From Hippasteria phrygiana (Eukaryota > Echinodermata > Asteroidea > Valvatida > Goniasteridae), in contig JAZGUH010000157.1 in the NCBI GenBank assembly GCA_037893225.1, positions 434,001 to 498,000 of the forward strand: 64,000 bases of DNA. The letters are read 5' to 3'. Both the position numbers and the translations under genes were made by a program. Positions 24,301-30,169 of this stretch are shown piece after piece. The notes below the pieces were generated by a model that had not been told where the DNA came from, ran no database searches, and was given only the letters and a program-made list of their open reading frames with translations. How positions within the stretch are numbered: position 1 is the stretch's first letter; every line of letters starts with the position of its first letter.

Positions 24301-26072
24301 CCTTGTAAATAGGTTATGTAACTATAACCAAAGACATGACATTTGGTAAAATTTCAAGCCTCATTTGGCCGGTTCTGTACTCACAACACTTGCACTCCAA
24401 CTATGCTCTTGGAAGTAAAGTTGCAGTACTCCTGCACCGAAGCCTTTCATTGTATGATTTTCATTTGACAGTGTGTAACATTTATGTAAAATATATTCAA
24501 TGAAATTTCATTTTTCGGAGTTGTGGGACAAAAAAGTAGGAAAAAGTAGGAAAAATATAATTACAAGAAAAAAGTAGGAAAAGTAGGGGGAAAAGTAAAA
24601 AAAAACAATTAGGATCGAGTAGGAAAAGCAGGAATACTTGAAAGCCTGTTATAGGATACCTGATCATTCCTGCTACGTCCCGTGTGAAGCTTGCCGGCTG
24701 CAGGGCCAATCAGTTCCTTCAGACGGCGTTCGTTGGCCGTATGGATGTCCTCATCCACTGCAGGAATGATCTTAAAGGTCCCTGCCTGCCATTCCTCCGC
24801 TACCTAAAGAATGAAGAATTTCAAAACTGTGCCATCAGCTGGACACAGAAGAGAACAAATAAATCAAACATACGTTTTTCTCAGTTCGTCACAGTCCTTC
24901 CTTTTTGTTTTTTTAACCTTTATCAAAATGGTCTCTCCCAGTTAATCTTAACTTATCAGACTGGTTTCATCCGGTTTTGGGCTATGGCTTTCCAAGCGTT
25001 TTCTTTTGTTTGTTTGGTTTTCTTTACCTATCTCTCCAAAACACATAAAATACGTTAAGCCTGCCGCGTACATGTACATGCATCTCATTCACGTTTTCAC
25101 TAAATGGCAACCGCATTATGTAATTTCCAGAATGCCTTTGCCATAACAGAGGCATTCTCTGGCCATACATCACTGACTTCCATTGTTGTGAAAATGTAAC
25201 ATAAAACCTTCTTGGGACATTTCTTGGCTTGCATGGCCTGGGCATCCTAATTGTTAGGTTGGGTTGTTAATTTAAGTTGCGATAGGTTATTCCGTGTTTC
25301 CATAAGTTTAATTGTGTTTTCTTCATGTCTTCCCAAGTACAATGTCCCTTGATCCAACCGGATCGTCTTTTGTCTGAATGTGTGCTCATAATGTCCCGAG
25401 TAAGTTTCACATACCATTTTCAAGACAATGGAAGTCAGTGATGCGTGACGAGAAAAATACACCTAAGATATCAATAGAAAACTAATTACTCCTAGTTTAT
25501 GATCAAACCACAATAATGGTCATATTTTCCCTTTGCTTGTGGGTTACCTTTCTTTGGGCATTTGAAGCAAGATATGGGACGGCGGGAACCTCCCCCCCCC
25601 CCCCCCCCCCATTTTGTGTTGGTCATTGTGTTGTGTGTTCCCGGAATCTCAGGAATTCCTTTCAGATATATCAGGGGGTACATATTAGGTAACAATATAG
25701 TCTGGAGTGTGTAACCAAGGGGTTACCCCCCTCTTGTCCCTATACCCTATAGGGACAAGGGGGGGGGGGGGTAACCCCTTGGTCCCAATCTTGCTGGGTA
25801 GCCTATATCTTTGGGACACCCTGTAAAATGCTAGAATTTATTTGTTTGATCGGCTTTTTTCTTTTTTCTTCAGAAGCTTACCTTTCCTAACCCTTCATAT
25901 ATGGCATGCATCTCATCTTTGGTGACGAGACCCACTTTCTCTATGGCCTTGACGTAGGCTTGGCTGCCCTCAATGTCGGCTTTCCACATGCGCCTGTCAA
26001 AGTCAATGGAGGCGTTAAATTTCTCCATGATAGGGTCTGTGGCTCCGGTGAACCGTCCTCCCCACAGCTTAC
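3253..26072 (-). CDS. ASL: Argininosuccinate lyase gene (13 supported exons)
   Basis: Argininosuccinate lyase splits argininosuccinate into arginine and fumarate in the cytosol, as a homotetramer of the fumarase/aspartase superfamily. Thirteen minus-strand exons (26072-25882, 24803-24660, 24131-24034, 16007-15968, 13383-13346, 12254-12177, 11985-11933, 10211-10034, 7370-7286, 4902-4800, 4591-4470, 4261-4155, 3394-3253) all have AG acceptors, GT donors and compatible phases. Joined with two candidate 5' exons they give 467 codons plus stop, against 464 residues in human ASL. Visible hallmarks in order are [40 protein letters not shown] (general acid/base His), [20 protein letters not shown] (superfamily signature with catalytic Ser), [18 protein letters not shown] and SVEQY near the C terminus. 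No internal stop or frameshift was found, so it is probably functional. Its introns are swollen by transposons. Delta-crystallin is the same family; nothing here suggests a lens role. Confidence 0.95.
3727..3907. mobile_element. piggyBac-like MITE, family A copy 1
   Basis: TTAA at both ends, with inverted ends TTAACCCCTTGAGTACGG and CCGTACGCAAGGGGTTAA. The short non-coding interior includes AAGCGAAACGG and GGCGTCAT blocks shared with the other copies. TTAA target duplications and this size indicate a piggyBac-type non-autonomous element. It sits in an ASL intron. Confidence 0.8.
4155..4261 (-). CDS. ASL: ASL exon 14: [16 protein letters not shown]
   Basis: 107 nt, 35 codons plus two bases, model residues 386-420. 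It reads [20 protein letters not shown] then [15 protein letters not shown]. This aligns with human FRQAHEASGKAVFMAETKG and the following LQELQTI. Acceptor GACAG, donor GTAAGT. Confidence 0.94.
4470..4591 (-). CDS. ASL: ASL exon 13: [18 protein letters not shown]
   Basis: 122 nt, phase-1 start and phase-0 end, model residues 345-385. It reads [20 protein letters not shown] then [20 protein letters not shown] and G. Identity to human through [17 protein letters not shown] is complete. Acceptor TGTAG, donor GTAAGT. Confidence 0.95.
4634..4669. repeat. G-rich homopolymer tract
   Basis: A nearly uninterrupted G run of about 28 bases (one or two C) in an ASL intron. Similar G or C tracts recur near 7082, 8942, 10835, 14116, 25590, 28018, 40926, 45810, 60459, 60587 and 63349. 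Confidence 0.9.
4800..4902 (-). CDS. ASL: ASL exon 12: [20 protein letters not shown]
   Basis: 103 nt, 34 codons plus one base, model residues 311-344. It reads [20 protein letters not shown] then [14 protein letters not shown], almost the same as human. The [16 protein letters not shown] motif is highly conserved. Acceptor GACAG, donor GTTAGT. Confidence 0.95.
4942..5322. mobile_element. MITE with GGTTAATCTGTGGTC ends
   Basis: Inverted ends GGTTAATCTGTGGTCGGGCC and GGCCTGACCACAGATTAACT bound 381 bp. The interior is built of GGCCTGGCCT-type simple sequence and has no ORF. It lies in the intron just upstream (in gene sense) of ASL exon 12. The superfamily is unknown; no clear target duplication. 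Confidence 0.7.
5323..6228. other. ASL intron sequence, no element identified
   Basis: Positions 5440-5850 contain degenerate repeats of the words GAGTCA and CACATCT without a clean period. No ORF with homology is seen. The remainder is AT-rich intron. Confidence 0.4.
6229..7140. mobile_element. 912-bp TIR element with GGGCCGTCCATAAAG ends
   Basis: Left end GGGCCGTCCATAAAGAACGT and right end CTTTATGGACGGCCC are inverted repeats. A second inverted block just inside (CCCCTGTACGCATGG on both sides) extends the symmetry. The interior has no recognisable transposase, so it is non-autonomous. A C-rich tract (7082-7111) lies in the right arm. Flanking bases do not give a clean target duplication, so the superfamily is left open. 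Confidence 0.7.
7286..7370 (-). CDS. ASL: ASL exon 11: superfamily signature [10 protein letters not shown]
   Basis: 85 nt: one base completing Ser282, then 28 codons reading [20 protein letters not shown] and [18 protein letters not shown] is the fumarate lyase signature on the flexible catalytic loop; Ser285 corresponds to the catalytic Ser (duck Ser283). The usual NPD is NAD here, a mild substitution just after the signature. Acceptor GATAG, donor GTAGGT. Confidence 0.95.
8016..8802. mobile_element. Mariner-type element with ~200-bp TIRs
   Basis: Flanked by TA (8014-8015 and 8803-8804). The termini start CAGTGTGAGTC and end GACTCGCACTG. The inverted repeats run about 200 bp each side (8016-8217 and 8602-8802) with few mismatches. 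The 787-bp length and a transposase tail between the TIRs show an internal deletion derivative of a Tc1/mariner-superfamily transposon. Confidence 0.88.
8196..8441 (+). pseudogene. Mariner transposase C-terminal fragment
   Basis: An 81-codon frame ending in TAG. It contains [20 protein letters not shown], the C-terminal DDE-domain motif of mariner-like transposases with the last catalytic Asp in [13 protein letters not shown]. The N-terminal DNA-binding region and earlier catalytic residues are absent. Its first codons overlap the inner end of the left TIR. It is a remnant without activity of its own. Confidence 0.88.
8803..9494. other. ASL intron, possible old LINE-like tail
   Basis: Contains a C tract (8942-8959). 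Positions 9000-9190 hold a short plus-strand coding-like stretch without recognised homology. A T-rich segment follows (9230-9370). Nothing can be named with confidence. Confidence 0.3.
9499..9839. mobile_element. 341-bp AT-flanked TIR element carrying a SAP ORF
   Basis: Inverted ends TCGGCCGATTCACAACTC and GAGTTGTGAATTGACCGA (two mismatches), with AT directly outside each end (9497-9498 and 9840-9841). Between the arms lies a short ORF with a SAP domain. AT target duplications and a SAP-bearing gene fit the ISL2EU-type transposons that encode a YqaJ-like nuclease protein. That family link is inference. Confidence 0.6.
9595..9774 (+). CDS. SAP-domain ORF in a small TIR element (fragment)
   Basis: Starting at the ATG at 9595, the frame reads [20 protein letters not shown] then [16 protein letters not shown]. 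This is a canonical SAP helix-extended-loop-helix, a DNA-binding module, at the very N terminus. The last 20 or so residues run out of the homologous part and into the right arm. SAP at the N terminus is usual for invertebrate transposon proteins with a downstream YqaJ-type nuclease; here only the SAP end remains. Confidence 0.6.
   Translation: MDFAQMRVDELKQSLTNRGIPCAGKKREELIDLAEKGCKKYGRCIGDTHFRFCDVDFFP
10034..10211 (-). CDS. ASL: ASL exon 10: central helical bundle
   Basis: 178 nt, model residues 223-282 (ends split). It reads [20 protein letters not shown], then [20 protein letters not shown] and [19 protein letters not shown]. It aligns throughout with human [20 protein letters not shown] and what follows, part of the helical bundle that forms the tetramer core. 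Acceptor TTCAG, donor GTAAAT. Confidence 0.95.
10835..11110. repeat. Dispersed repeat with G/C tracts, copy 1
   Basis: A G tract at 10835-10860, a C tract near 10951-10963, then GTTAGGTAACAATAGCCTAGA and a GGGTATAGGGACAA block. Related copies with the same TAACAATAG and GTCTGGAGTGTGTA words occur at 25585-25800 and 60455-60605. Family unknown. Confidence 0.55.
11933..11985 (-). CDS. ASL: ASL exon 9: [13 protein letters not shown]
   Basis: 53 nt: one base completing Cys205, 17 codons reading [17 protein letters not shown], then one base of the next Glu. It matches the human SGAIAGNPLGVDRELL stretch. Acceptor TTCAG, donor GTGAGT. The intron to the previous exon is only 191 bp, the shortest in the gene and free of mobile elements. 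Confidence 0.94.
12177..12254 (-). CDS. ASL: ASL exon 8: [11 protein letters not shown] segment
   Basis: 78 nt: one base completing Ser179, 25 codons reading [20 protein letters not shown] and VNPLG, then TG of a split Cys. It aligns with the human segment [22 protein letters not shown]. Acceptor CTTAG, donor GTGAGT. The human SG after PLG is CG here (Cys205), a small change beside an active-site loop. Confidence 0.93.
12416..12628. mobile_element. MITE with AATTGACCTATCGCCGTT ends
   Basis: Inverted ends AATTGACCTATCGCCGTT and AACGGTGATAGGTCAATT bound 213 bp of non-coding sequence in an ASL intron. A fragment of the same end appears at 3711-3727 next to the first TTAA MITE. Superfamily not determined. 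Confidence 0.65.
12627..12752. mobile_element. TTAA MITE with TTAACCCTAACC ends, family B copy 1
   Basis: Starts TTAACCCTAACCATCCAGG and ends CTGGCAGGGGTTAGGGTTA. The interior shares TTTTGGCTAGAA, TTGACTTG and GCAGAGTGCAGCAAA with the copy at 62954. The TTAA ends suggest piggyBac type. The ends look telomeric but are single TIRs, not an array. Confidence 0.6.
13346..13383 (-). CDS. ASL: ASL exon 7 (38 nt): [12 protein letters not shown]
   Basis: 38 nt, 12 codons plus two bases, reading [12 protein letters not shown] and then a split Ser codon completed by the next exon. This is identical or nearly so to the human segment directly after YTHLQ. Acceptor CACAG, donor GTAATT. Together with the 40-nt exon it shows how finely this part of the gene is divided. 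Confidence 0.93.
13384..14877. other. ASL intron sequence
   Basis: AT-rich intron with a G tract at 14116-14130. Positions 13250-13310 repeat a block seen at 11466-11530 (words TCCTGAATCCTCCAATTT). No coding homology seen. Confidence 0.35.
14878..15093. mobile_element. MITE with GTAGTCGAGT ends, family C copy 1
   Basis: Ends GTAGTCGAGTGCC and GGACTCGACTAC. The left half repeats AAGTCCTTTCGCAAGTCC; the right half is its loose complement. A diverged copy lies at 58675-58885. Non-coding. Confidence 0.6.
15383..15536. mobile_element. MITE with TGTGGTTCTGAGAAGAAC ends, family D copy 1
   Basis: Inverted ends TTGAGTTATGTGGTTCTGAG and its near complement near 15511-15536. The interior is the palindromic ACGTTTCGAACAG and CATCAGGAGAC block. 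A longer relative is at 59682-60149. Confidence 0.65.
15707..15926. mobile_element. piggyBac-like MITE, family A copy 2
   Basis: Left end TTAGCCCCTTGAGTACGG (one change from TTAA) and right end CGTATGCAAGGGGTTAA. The interior shares TTGCAGCTAAGCGAAACGG and AATAATCCAACAATGGATTG with copy 1. It sits just beside ASL exon 6. Confidence 0.78.
15968..16007 (-). CDS. ASL: ASL exon 6 (40 nt): active-site GYTHLQ
   Basis: A 40-nt exon: one base completing Met153, then 13 codons reading [13 protein letters not shown]. The His (model residue 164) corresponds to His160 in human ASL and His162 in duck delta2-crystallin, part of the catalytic machinery. Acceptor TTCAG, donor GTATAA. It is too short for simple ORF scanning but is required to keep the frame and the active site. 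Confidence 0.93.
16707..17149 (-). mobile_element. MITE with GTGACCCGCTCC ends, family E copy 1
   Basis: Inverted ends GTGACCCGCTCCGGAAAAAGG-like and CCTTTTTCTGGAGCGGGTCAC, with ATAT on both sides (a TA or ATAT target duplication). 443 bp, no ORF. The copy at 56529-56965 is full length, about as long, and in the opposite orientation. Confidence 0.75.
17966..21568 (+). CDS. CR1/L2-type LINE polyprotein: 2A-like motif, APE endonuclease, reverse transcriptase
   Basis: One unbroken frame of about 1200 codons (stop at 17963 upstream, TAA at 21566). Residue numbers count from 17984. Residues 89-112 are three tandem CPDDASL copies. GDVHPNPGP at 221-229 is a 2A-like ribosome-skipping motif. The APE-type endonuclease covers about 248-465 ([27 protein letters not shown]). 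The reverse transcriptase covers about 680-1000 ([41 protein letters not shown] with the catalytic YADD at 912-915). A thumb/C-terminal region follows. The first in-frame ATG is only at 18887 (residue 302), so initiation is unclear: the element may be 5' truncated, start at a non-ATG codon, or rely on another frame. The catalytic parts look intact. Exact clade within the CR1/L2/jockey group is not resolved. Confidence 0.92.
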   Translation, partial: KRHALFLALTSGVLLTSSSHLPVINHVSDERAFYADSTGVYTCNIWGTKSTFLCNFASKFADKSEWIQLQFTPCIHASCTIGSLLQCLHCDHHHCLCPDDASLCPDDASLCPDDASLCSLPTKHICQDEVLILKPHHLNFDSWTKLPNKFDIFRHELSPRHQQVTARFSTDSQPQLLVLLACDHHVIRHHVPASTSTINACRHRRFGKCPITYYPNSTSSFQVQLSGDVHPNPGPDGSTSPKSSDNSTELQRSKINCVLFNARSLVNKLVLFQSEILVNNIDIAFVTESWLDPTVLDGEFNLNPQYSMFRKDRNRHGGGIFVAVSNHLKPSRCCKFEHPDLELLWVEISCNRGTILLGCLYRPPNANSKFFDYYETVLESILPFAHNYLAIALLGDFNIDVNTTVPNVQRLNVTSNVLNFNQLVEFITRPHSNVDNSGSTIDLLFTNRPDLFIDTRALPGLGNSDHYGIGFRIHTSHTVKTITRMFYQYNKADISELCNTLNSVPWDTCFSPGFDADEVWDRFKDLLFAAIKDVVPMARQKGKKRSPWITSEVVQLSRKKQRAFKAAKRNPTNTYLWEKYKCIRNKVKYITAQSYHKFVNDLCLNCSNNPKKFWSFVSGQRKKSCPSNFHNGDPDSAITENLDIADNFNRIFQSNFTRDTHSYSTPQSCNHSPSEFRLTTIVVTPFEVRKLLNNLDIHKSAGPDEISPLFLSIASDSLATPLTNLFNFFLSSGNIPNEWKLAHVVPLFKSGDPRNMCNYRPISLCSVVGKTLEKIVSNHLVNHICRRGIVSDAQHGFFPKRSCVTQLTTLYHEWAEVIDVRNPPRIDVIFLDWSKAFDKVSHSMLLDKLHKYGICGSVLSWFNSYLSNRSQRVIFQGTQSEQLRVLSGVPQGSVLGPLLFNIFVFDLPFCVQSNLRQYADDTVLYRPIRSNSDTVILQNDLNNVINWCNINHMVLNPKKCKLMTVTRSRNPPSPIYNIGSDSLEVVCQYKYLGVVISRDLSWKNHIDSITSKATKLCGFIRRVVKSNNSTVLVKLYTSLCRPVMEYAAPVWCPSLHTHQSLIEKVQRRFTRSCLGLPKRAIPNNADIDYPSRCKQLGIPLLINRLNFLSISFVVKCLYNKFDVSIHSYVSINSRHCDFVKFVHKGGRTNCLHNSLFVRFPRLWDSLPSNVKEQVVLNMSKFLSSLRNYILSPGKSIIIPS
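18644..18670 (+). other. 2A-like GDVHPNPGP motif
   Basis: Encodes GDVHPNPGP preceded by VQLS. Known 2A peptides end D(V/I)ExNPGP and separate the upstream product by skipping the Gly-Pro bond. Here His replaces the usual Glu, a variant seen in LINE proteins and often weaker. It lies between the N-terminal region and the endonuclease, where 2A-like motifs are known in sea urchin APE-type LINEs. Confidence 0.75.
21569..22107 (+). other. LINE 3' UTR and ATGAA-repeat tail
   Basis: AT-rich, non-coding, ending in AATAATAAATGAAATGAAAT. Short tandem pentamers at the 3' end in place of poly(A) are typical of CR1/L2-like LINEs. No target-site duplication could be recognised against the 5' side. Confidence 0.7.
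22108..23880. other. Right part of the TIR element
   Basis: Non-coding sequence of the interrupted element. It includes a 21-bp direct repeat (GGCACCAAGGCCACTAATGAA) about three times at 22386-22445. A GC-rich segment at 22860-23560 is unlike the AT-rich surroundings. No domain recognised. Confidence 0.4.
24034..24131 (-). CDS. ASL: ASL exon 5: central helix segment
   Basis: 98 nt, 32 codons plus two bases, model residues 121-152. It reads [20 protein letters not shown] and ends VSRAK. This aligns with the human stretch that follows RNDQV and runs to the VDRAE just before the active-site His. Acceptor CTCAG, donor GTAAGT. The last two bases combine with the next exon's first base to make Met153. 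The intron that follows is about 8 kb and holds the large TIR element with its LINE. Confidence 0.93.
24660..24803 (-). CDS. ASL: ASL exon 4: [12 protein letters not shown] / HTGRSRNDQ
   Basis: 144 nt, exactly 48 codons, phase 0 at both ends, model residues 73-120. It starts [11 protein letters not shown] and carries [17 protein letters not shown] and [12 protein letters not shown]. These two conserved substrate-contact segments diagnose ASL rather than fumarase or adenylosuccinate lyase. Acceptor TTTAG, donor GTATCC. Confidence 0.95.
25158..25452. mobile_element. Fold-back element with ATCACTGACTTCCATTGT arms
   Basis: Arms of about 65 bp face each other: CATCACTGACTTCCATTGT near 25168 and ACAATGGAAGTCAGTGATG near 25427, followed inward by matching GAAAATG and GGGACAT words. 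Roughly 295 bp, non-coding, in an ASL intron. Confidence 0.6.
25585..25800. repeat. Dispersed repeat with G/C tracts, copy 2
   Basis: C tract at 25590-25610, then TTTTGTGTTGGTCAT, TTCCTTTCAGATAT and GTCTGGAGTGTGTAA, then a palindromic GGGACAAGGGGGG tract near 25746. It matches 60455-60605 and more loosely 10835-11110. Confidence 0.55.
25882..26072 (-). CDS. ASL: ASL exon 3: N-terminal domain, GKLWGGRF
   Basis: 191 nt, phase-1 start, phase-0 end, model residues 9-72. It encodes [20 protein letters not shown] and continues through a helical segment ending YEGLGK. This is the conserved N-terminal domain that opens the lyase fold. The acceptor is CAG (a second AG lies four bases upstream); the donor is GTAAGC. 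The upstream acceptor would add four bases (ACAG) and fits only the alternative start model. Confidence 0.92.
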
Positions 26073-27224
26073 CTGTCTATGAAATGGAACATATGAACTA
26101 CAAGATAAATAATTATAAATGTTTTTTTTGTTACCGGTGTGGTGTTACAATGTAACTACACAATGTATTGGTGGGATGTAAATCCACATTTTCGGTTTGA
26201 AATCCACTATTCGGTTTGATTTTTAAAAGCAACCTTAAAAAAAGTTAAACCTTCCATTTTTTGTGACACAAGCTGGAAACACTGGAACATCCTCCAATTT
26301 GCTCCATTGACTGTAATTAATTGTAACTGCATTCACTCGCTATGATATAAATAGCCTGCCCATGCATTTTTCTCAACATTACAGCTCTGGAGTATTTTTG
26401 TAAAGGTCCAGTGGTCACTGAATCCTGCAAACTACGTGTATATCTAGTCATGCATGCAGGAAGAGCTTTTCATGCAACTCACTCATCATTTACCAACAAT
26501 TTTGAAATCATGCTAATTTACACCACCATCCGCCAATAGGGCTACATGTCACTATGAACATCTAACAAAAGAAAAACGGTGCACTAACAATGAACATCTA
26601 TTGTTACTTGGCACTAAATCCATTGTTACTTGTTCACAGTGTGTATTTACAAAAAATTTCAAGTCATGATAATTCACATGGCCACCACCATCTGCCATTG
26701 GGGCTAATTATGATTTCAACATATTTTTGTAAAATTTTACAAAAAATGACGACATCATAATTTACATGGCCACCACCATTCACCATTAGAGCTATTTACA
26801 AAAATGTTGAAATAATGCTAATTAACACGGCCATCACCATCCGCTATTAGGGCTATTACAAAAAAAATACTCCTATTTTCCAAGTTAACGGAAGTGTGTT
26901 TAGAGATATAGGCCTTTAAACACAAAAAGTGCAAAGAAATAAGATAGAAGTTATTTTTATTAACATATATTTTTTCATCTATATTCATCAATATTAAAGG
27001 TAGTGAACATGATTGGTCATTGTTGCTTTTCAGGAATGGGCGGATTTGGGGGTTAGTATTTTATAGGAAATATCGTTCCACTGACCTGTTCAAAGTTTTG
27101 CGTTGTTGGATGGCGAAAAAACGAGAGAAAAACGGTGCTCGTTTTCAACCGTCGAGCAGGTGATAGCCAAGGATGATAGTCAAGGCGCGCGTGGCTACCT
27201 GGACACGTAATGCGTAAGTCAAGT

Positions 27225-27600
27225 CCTAAGTCTATTTTTTTCAAGTCAAGTCAAGACCCGAGTCAATTTTTTTCAAGTCAAGTCCCAAGTCAAGTCAAGT
27301 GTTGCACATAGTAAATTCAAATTCCAATGACAAATGAACCTTGCATGCCTCGCTATGCGCTGTAGGCTTGGCATTTTTGTCAACTGATATGTGCATAGGC
27401 CCAAAAGTTGTGTTTAATTGTTTTAACAAAAGTGTTGATGCCAGCAAGTCAAATTTATTCAAGTCAAGTCGAGTCATGTTCTTTCAAGTCAGTCAAGTCA
27501 AGTCCCAAGTCATTTTTTTTCCAAGTCAAGTCAAGTCTCAAGTAAAAAAAATCACGACTCAAGTCTGACTCGAGTCCGAGTCAGCAAGTCAAGTCAACAA
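27225..27600. repeat. AAGTC microsatellite, degenerate
   Basis: Many copies of CAAGTCAAGTC and TCAAGTCCCAAGTC, interrupted by about 110 bp of other sequence (27305-27440). It ends in GACTCGAGTCCGAGTCAGC. Simple-sequence expansion inside the candidate first intron of ASL. Confidence 0.8.
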
Positions 27601-28016
27601 GACTGCATACCCACAATGCATTGAGAATGTCGAAAAGCAGGGTTGTTTGATTTAAATCACTCAATTTAAATCATTGATATAAATCATGATTTAAATCACT
27701 GAAATTTTGTTTTAAAAATCACTAATAAAAATCATGTTTAGATTTTTTTTTATTTGTTATTTTTTTATGTAAAAACAATTTATGTTATTCAGACCCGACT
27801 GTCATTAACTTTAAATCACTTATACTCACTCTAAAGGGACATATAAGGCCAGTTTTCTGAAACAGTGTACTACATTTATCTTGTGTACAATGCATATGAT
27901 TCTGAAGTACATTGTACATTGTGTGTGTAATGTACTACCAGCATGTATGATACAGTGTTCCTACATGTATATAGGTTTAAATAACTCAATGCATGTAATG
28001 CGCCTATCAATTGATA

Positions 28017-28100
28017 CCCCCCGACCCCCCCCCCCCGACCCTGCACCCCCCCCCCCCCCCCCCCCCCCCCGACCCTGCACCTCCCCCCCCCCCCCCCCAG
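28017..28100. repeat. Compound poly-C tract
   Basis: Three C runs of about 12-22 bases separated by GACCCTGCAC words. Apparent glycine- or proline-rich frames here come from base composition only. Confidence 0.9.
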
Positions 28101-28391
28101 TTCATTAGGCAATATAAGGACTTTCTGCTGAGTTGTATAAAAATGACAATAAACAAATGTTGTGTTGGGACTTTTATTAATGATTTTTAATAAATATTTA
28201 TTGAAAATTTTACCTCATCGTCTCTGCTAAACCATGGAGGGGGTTCCTTCCTCCATGGTTAAACCGTCTATATTTTTACATAGGCCTAAATCTTCAATGG
28301 TGCTCTGTCCATTGAATTGTTCCATTGTCTGGTTCCCATTCTACAAACTAACAATCACGACAACTGCATTTGGGCTGATGGGAAGACCTAC

Positions 28392-28402
28392 CTTCTCCAT
28401 GA
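28392..28402 (-). CDS. ASL: ASL candidate exon 2 (11-nt microexon) or alternative start
   Basis: The minus strand shows a TTTGCAG acceptor, 11 nt (TCATGGAGAAG) and a GTAGGT donor. Read with candidate exon 1 it contributes the end of MASSIHGE in phase. Alternatively its own ATG gives MEK, which joins in frame to the next exon if the acceptor four bases further upstream (at 26077) is used, giving about 463 residues. Either model leaves the conserved body unchanged. Transcript data would decide. Confidence 0.4.
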
Positions 28403-28578
28403 CTGCAAAGACAGGTCCCAAGAAAGCAACTTCAAAGTGATGAAAGTTGGTAGAATCATAGAATAAAGCTGCAAATCTAAGCAATTTGAGTAAAGTAAGA
28501 CAAATCTGACCTGTGTCTTCAACTGGCTAGACGCTAGAGCGCCCTCTATAGCTAGCTCGGTTCTTTTTTTCGTTTAGT

Positions 28579-28893
28579 ATGGTGCTTATCGAAACGTCAA
28601 ACTTGACAGTAGTTATAAACGACTGCGACATCAATGTACTGGCGTCTGGGTACATGTCCACTCCATGCGATGTGCATATTTTACACGCGTTCAATTACAG
28701 CGTGACGTTGTCAACTTCAAGCCAACGGAATCGAGGAAAGATCTGCAGGACGGTGAAAGAATTACGAAGGAGGATGTCAGGCAGAGTCAAGCAGAGAAGT
28801 TCGGCGAATCCCACGGATTCTGCCAGTGTTTCGGTCAACGAGAGGATCCTGAAGGAATGCCACACGCTCTACACGGATCCAGATCAAGGTTAG
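28579..28893 (+). CDS. Unrecognised ORF, possible first exon
   Basis: A 104-codon frame starts at an ATG (28579) and ends MVLI...YTDPDQG with a GTTAGT donor-like site at its last codons (about 28888). I do not recognise the protein. It has a basic middle part (KELRRRMSGRVKQRS). A second frame over the same bases is also open. It may be an exon of a divergent gene, an old transposon piece, or chance. Confidence 0.25.
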   Translation: MVLIETSNLTVVINDCDINVLASGYMSTPCDVHILHAFNYSVTLSTSSQRNRGKICRTVKELRRRMSGRVKQRSSANPTDSASVSVNERILKECHTLYTDPDQG

Positions 28894-29207
28894 TCGGACT
28901 CCCTATCGCGGCAACTATCGCGGCATCGGAAATTTCTTCTTTTTTTGCGTTGCCAAAACTCCTTCGTGTGGCGATTTTTCATCAAGTTCATCAGGCATTA
29001 AGGACTTCCTGCTGAGTTGTATAAAAATGACGATTATAAAATGTTGTGTCGGGACTTTTAATGATTTTAAAAAAATATTCACGTTTTCCAAAACTTGTAA
29101 ATTTGGCCTCACCGTGTCTGCTAAAAGGTACCGTCTATATTTTAACATAAATCTTTAATGGTGGTTTGTCCATGGTAGTTCCATTGTCTGGTTCCCATTC
29201 TACAGCT

Positions 29208-30124
29208 GCAAATGTAAAATGACGCAGAAGGACGATATTTCCACCGCGAAATCGTAAAAACTTTTACGGGATCAAAATAAGGACATTGCGGAAAAAAATT
29301 AAACGACGCACCGTGTAAAGTGAATAGCGCCCCCAATCGTCAATCAGTAGACTTGTCTCAGTGAATTGTGTCGCCTTCCGGGGGGACAGGGTGTTAAGAA
29401 ATCATCCTGCAGGGCCTAATCGTCTTTAATCAACTTGAACTTGACAGGGAAAATATCATACTTTATTCAGGGGATGTTTTGGTCAAACATTAACTAGGCC
29501 TATATGAATCAAAAAGTTGAGATCATTGTAAAATCCACTTCCCACATACCGCGATAATACAGAGTCTGTACCCTGCCGAGTAACAACGAGCATGTCTATT
29601 TTCGCAGGCATTGCATGGGAATAAACCAAACCACCGTCGGATTTTTTTATGTCGGTGTAAAAAAGCAAGAGTTATACAACACAAAAGACAGGACAATTCG
29701 GGAAGGTTTGTGAGCAATCTCTATTCCGATCGGGAAATGTGATAAGTACCGCGATAATACAGCGTCATGTCCTACTAGGTAGGGCCTAGGATAAAAAACA
29801 AAAACACAGTGGCTCGGTATATGGGCTCTAGCCCTACAAATAGATAGGGCTGTAAATGGTTCCTTATTTAACTTCTGGCTTTTTACTGTCGCCATTACAG
29901 CCCTACTTCAACGGCAGCCCTACACGCTGAGTTTTACAACCGGCCGACTTTGATTTCAAATATTTCCCCAAATTCTTATCGCTGAACACTTTTTGTATAC
30001 ATCATTGTATTCCTGAGATGTTGCAATTTCTACAGTATATAACAAGGCTTACTAAATGCTGAATTCGTCCGGCTGTGACTGAGGTCTTAAAAAATGACAA
30101 ATGCTCCAAAACCTACCAAAACGT
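29208..30124. other. Non-coding sequence upstream of ASL candidate exon 2
   Basis: No element identified. A short phrase CCGCGATAATACAG recurs at 29548 and 29748. The region may be intron 1 of ASL if the 30144 start is right. Confidence 0.35.
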
Positions 30125-30130
30125 CTTTAC

Positions 30131-30144
30131 ATGGAGGACGCCAT
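30131..30144 (-). CDS. ASL: ASL candidate exon 1 (start codon)
   Basis: On the minus strand an ATG at 30144 in a typical AAGATGGCGTCC context is followed 14 nt later by a GTAAAG donor. Spliced to the 11-nt candidate exon at 28402-28392 and then to the exon at 26072, the reading is MASSIHGE followed by GKLWGGRF. This resembles human ASL, which starts MASES before the same motif. The phase arithmetic works, but such short exons match by chance, so this is inference. The competing model starts at the ATG inside the next exon. Confidence 0.4.
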
Positions 30145-30169
30145 CTTGTATTCATCGCTAGGATCGAGA

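Larger units (their letters stand above)
28120..29207. repeat. Direct duplication of a ~220-bp block
   Basis: CTGCTGAGTTGTATAAAAAT through GTCTGGTTCCCATTCTACA occurs at about 28120-28345 and again at 29008-29207 with moderate divergence. The copies bracket a region with a short coding-like stretch. It could be a local tandem duplication or the ends of one element. Confidence 0.65.

Noticed and set aside
27876..28112. Glycine-rich ORF
   Set aside because: Translation of poly-C tracts; no conserved domain.
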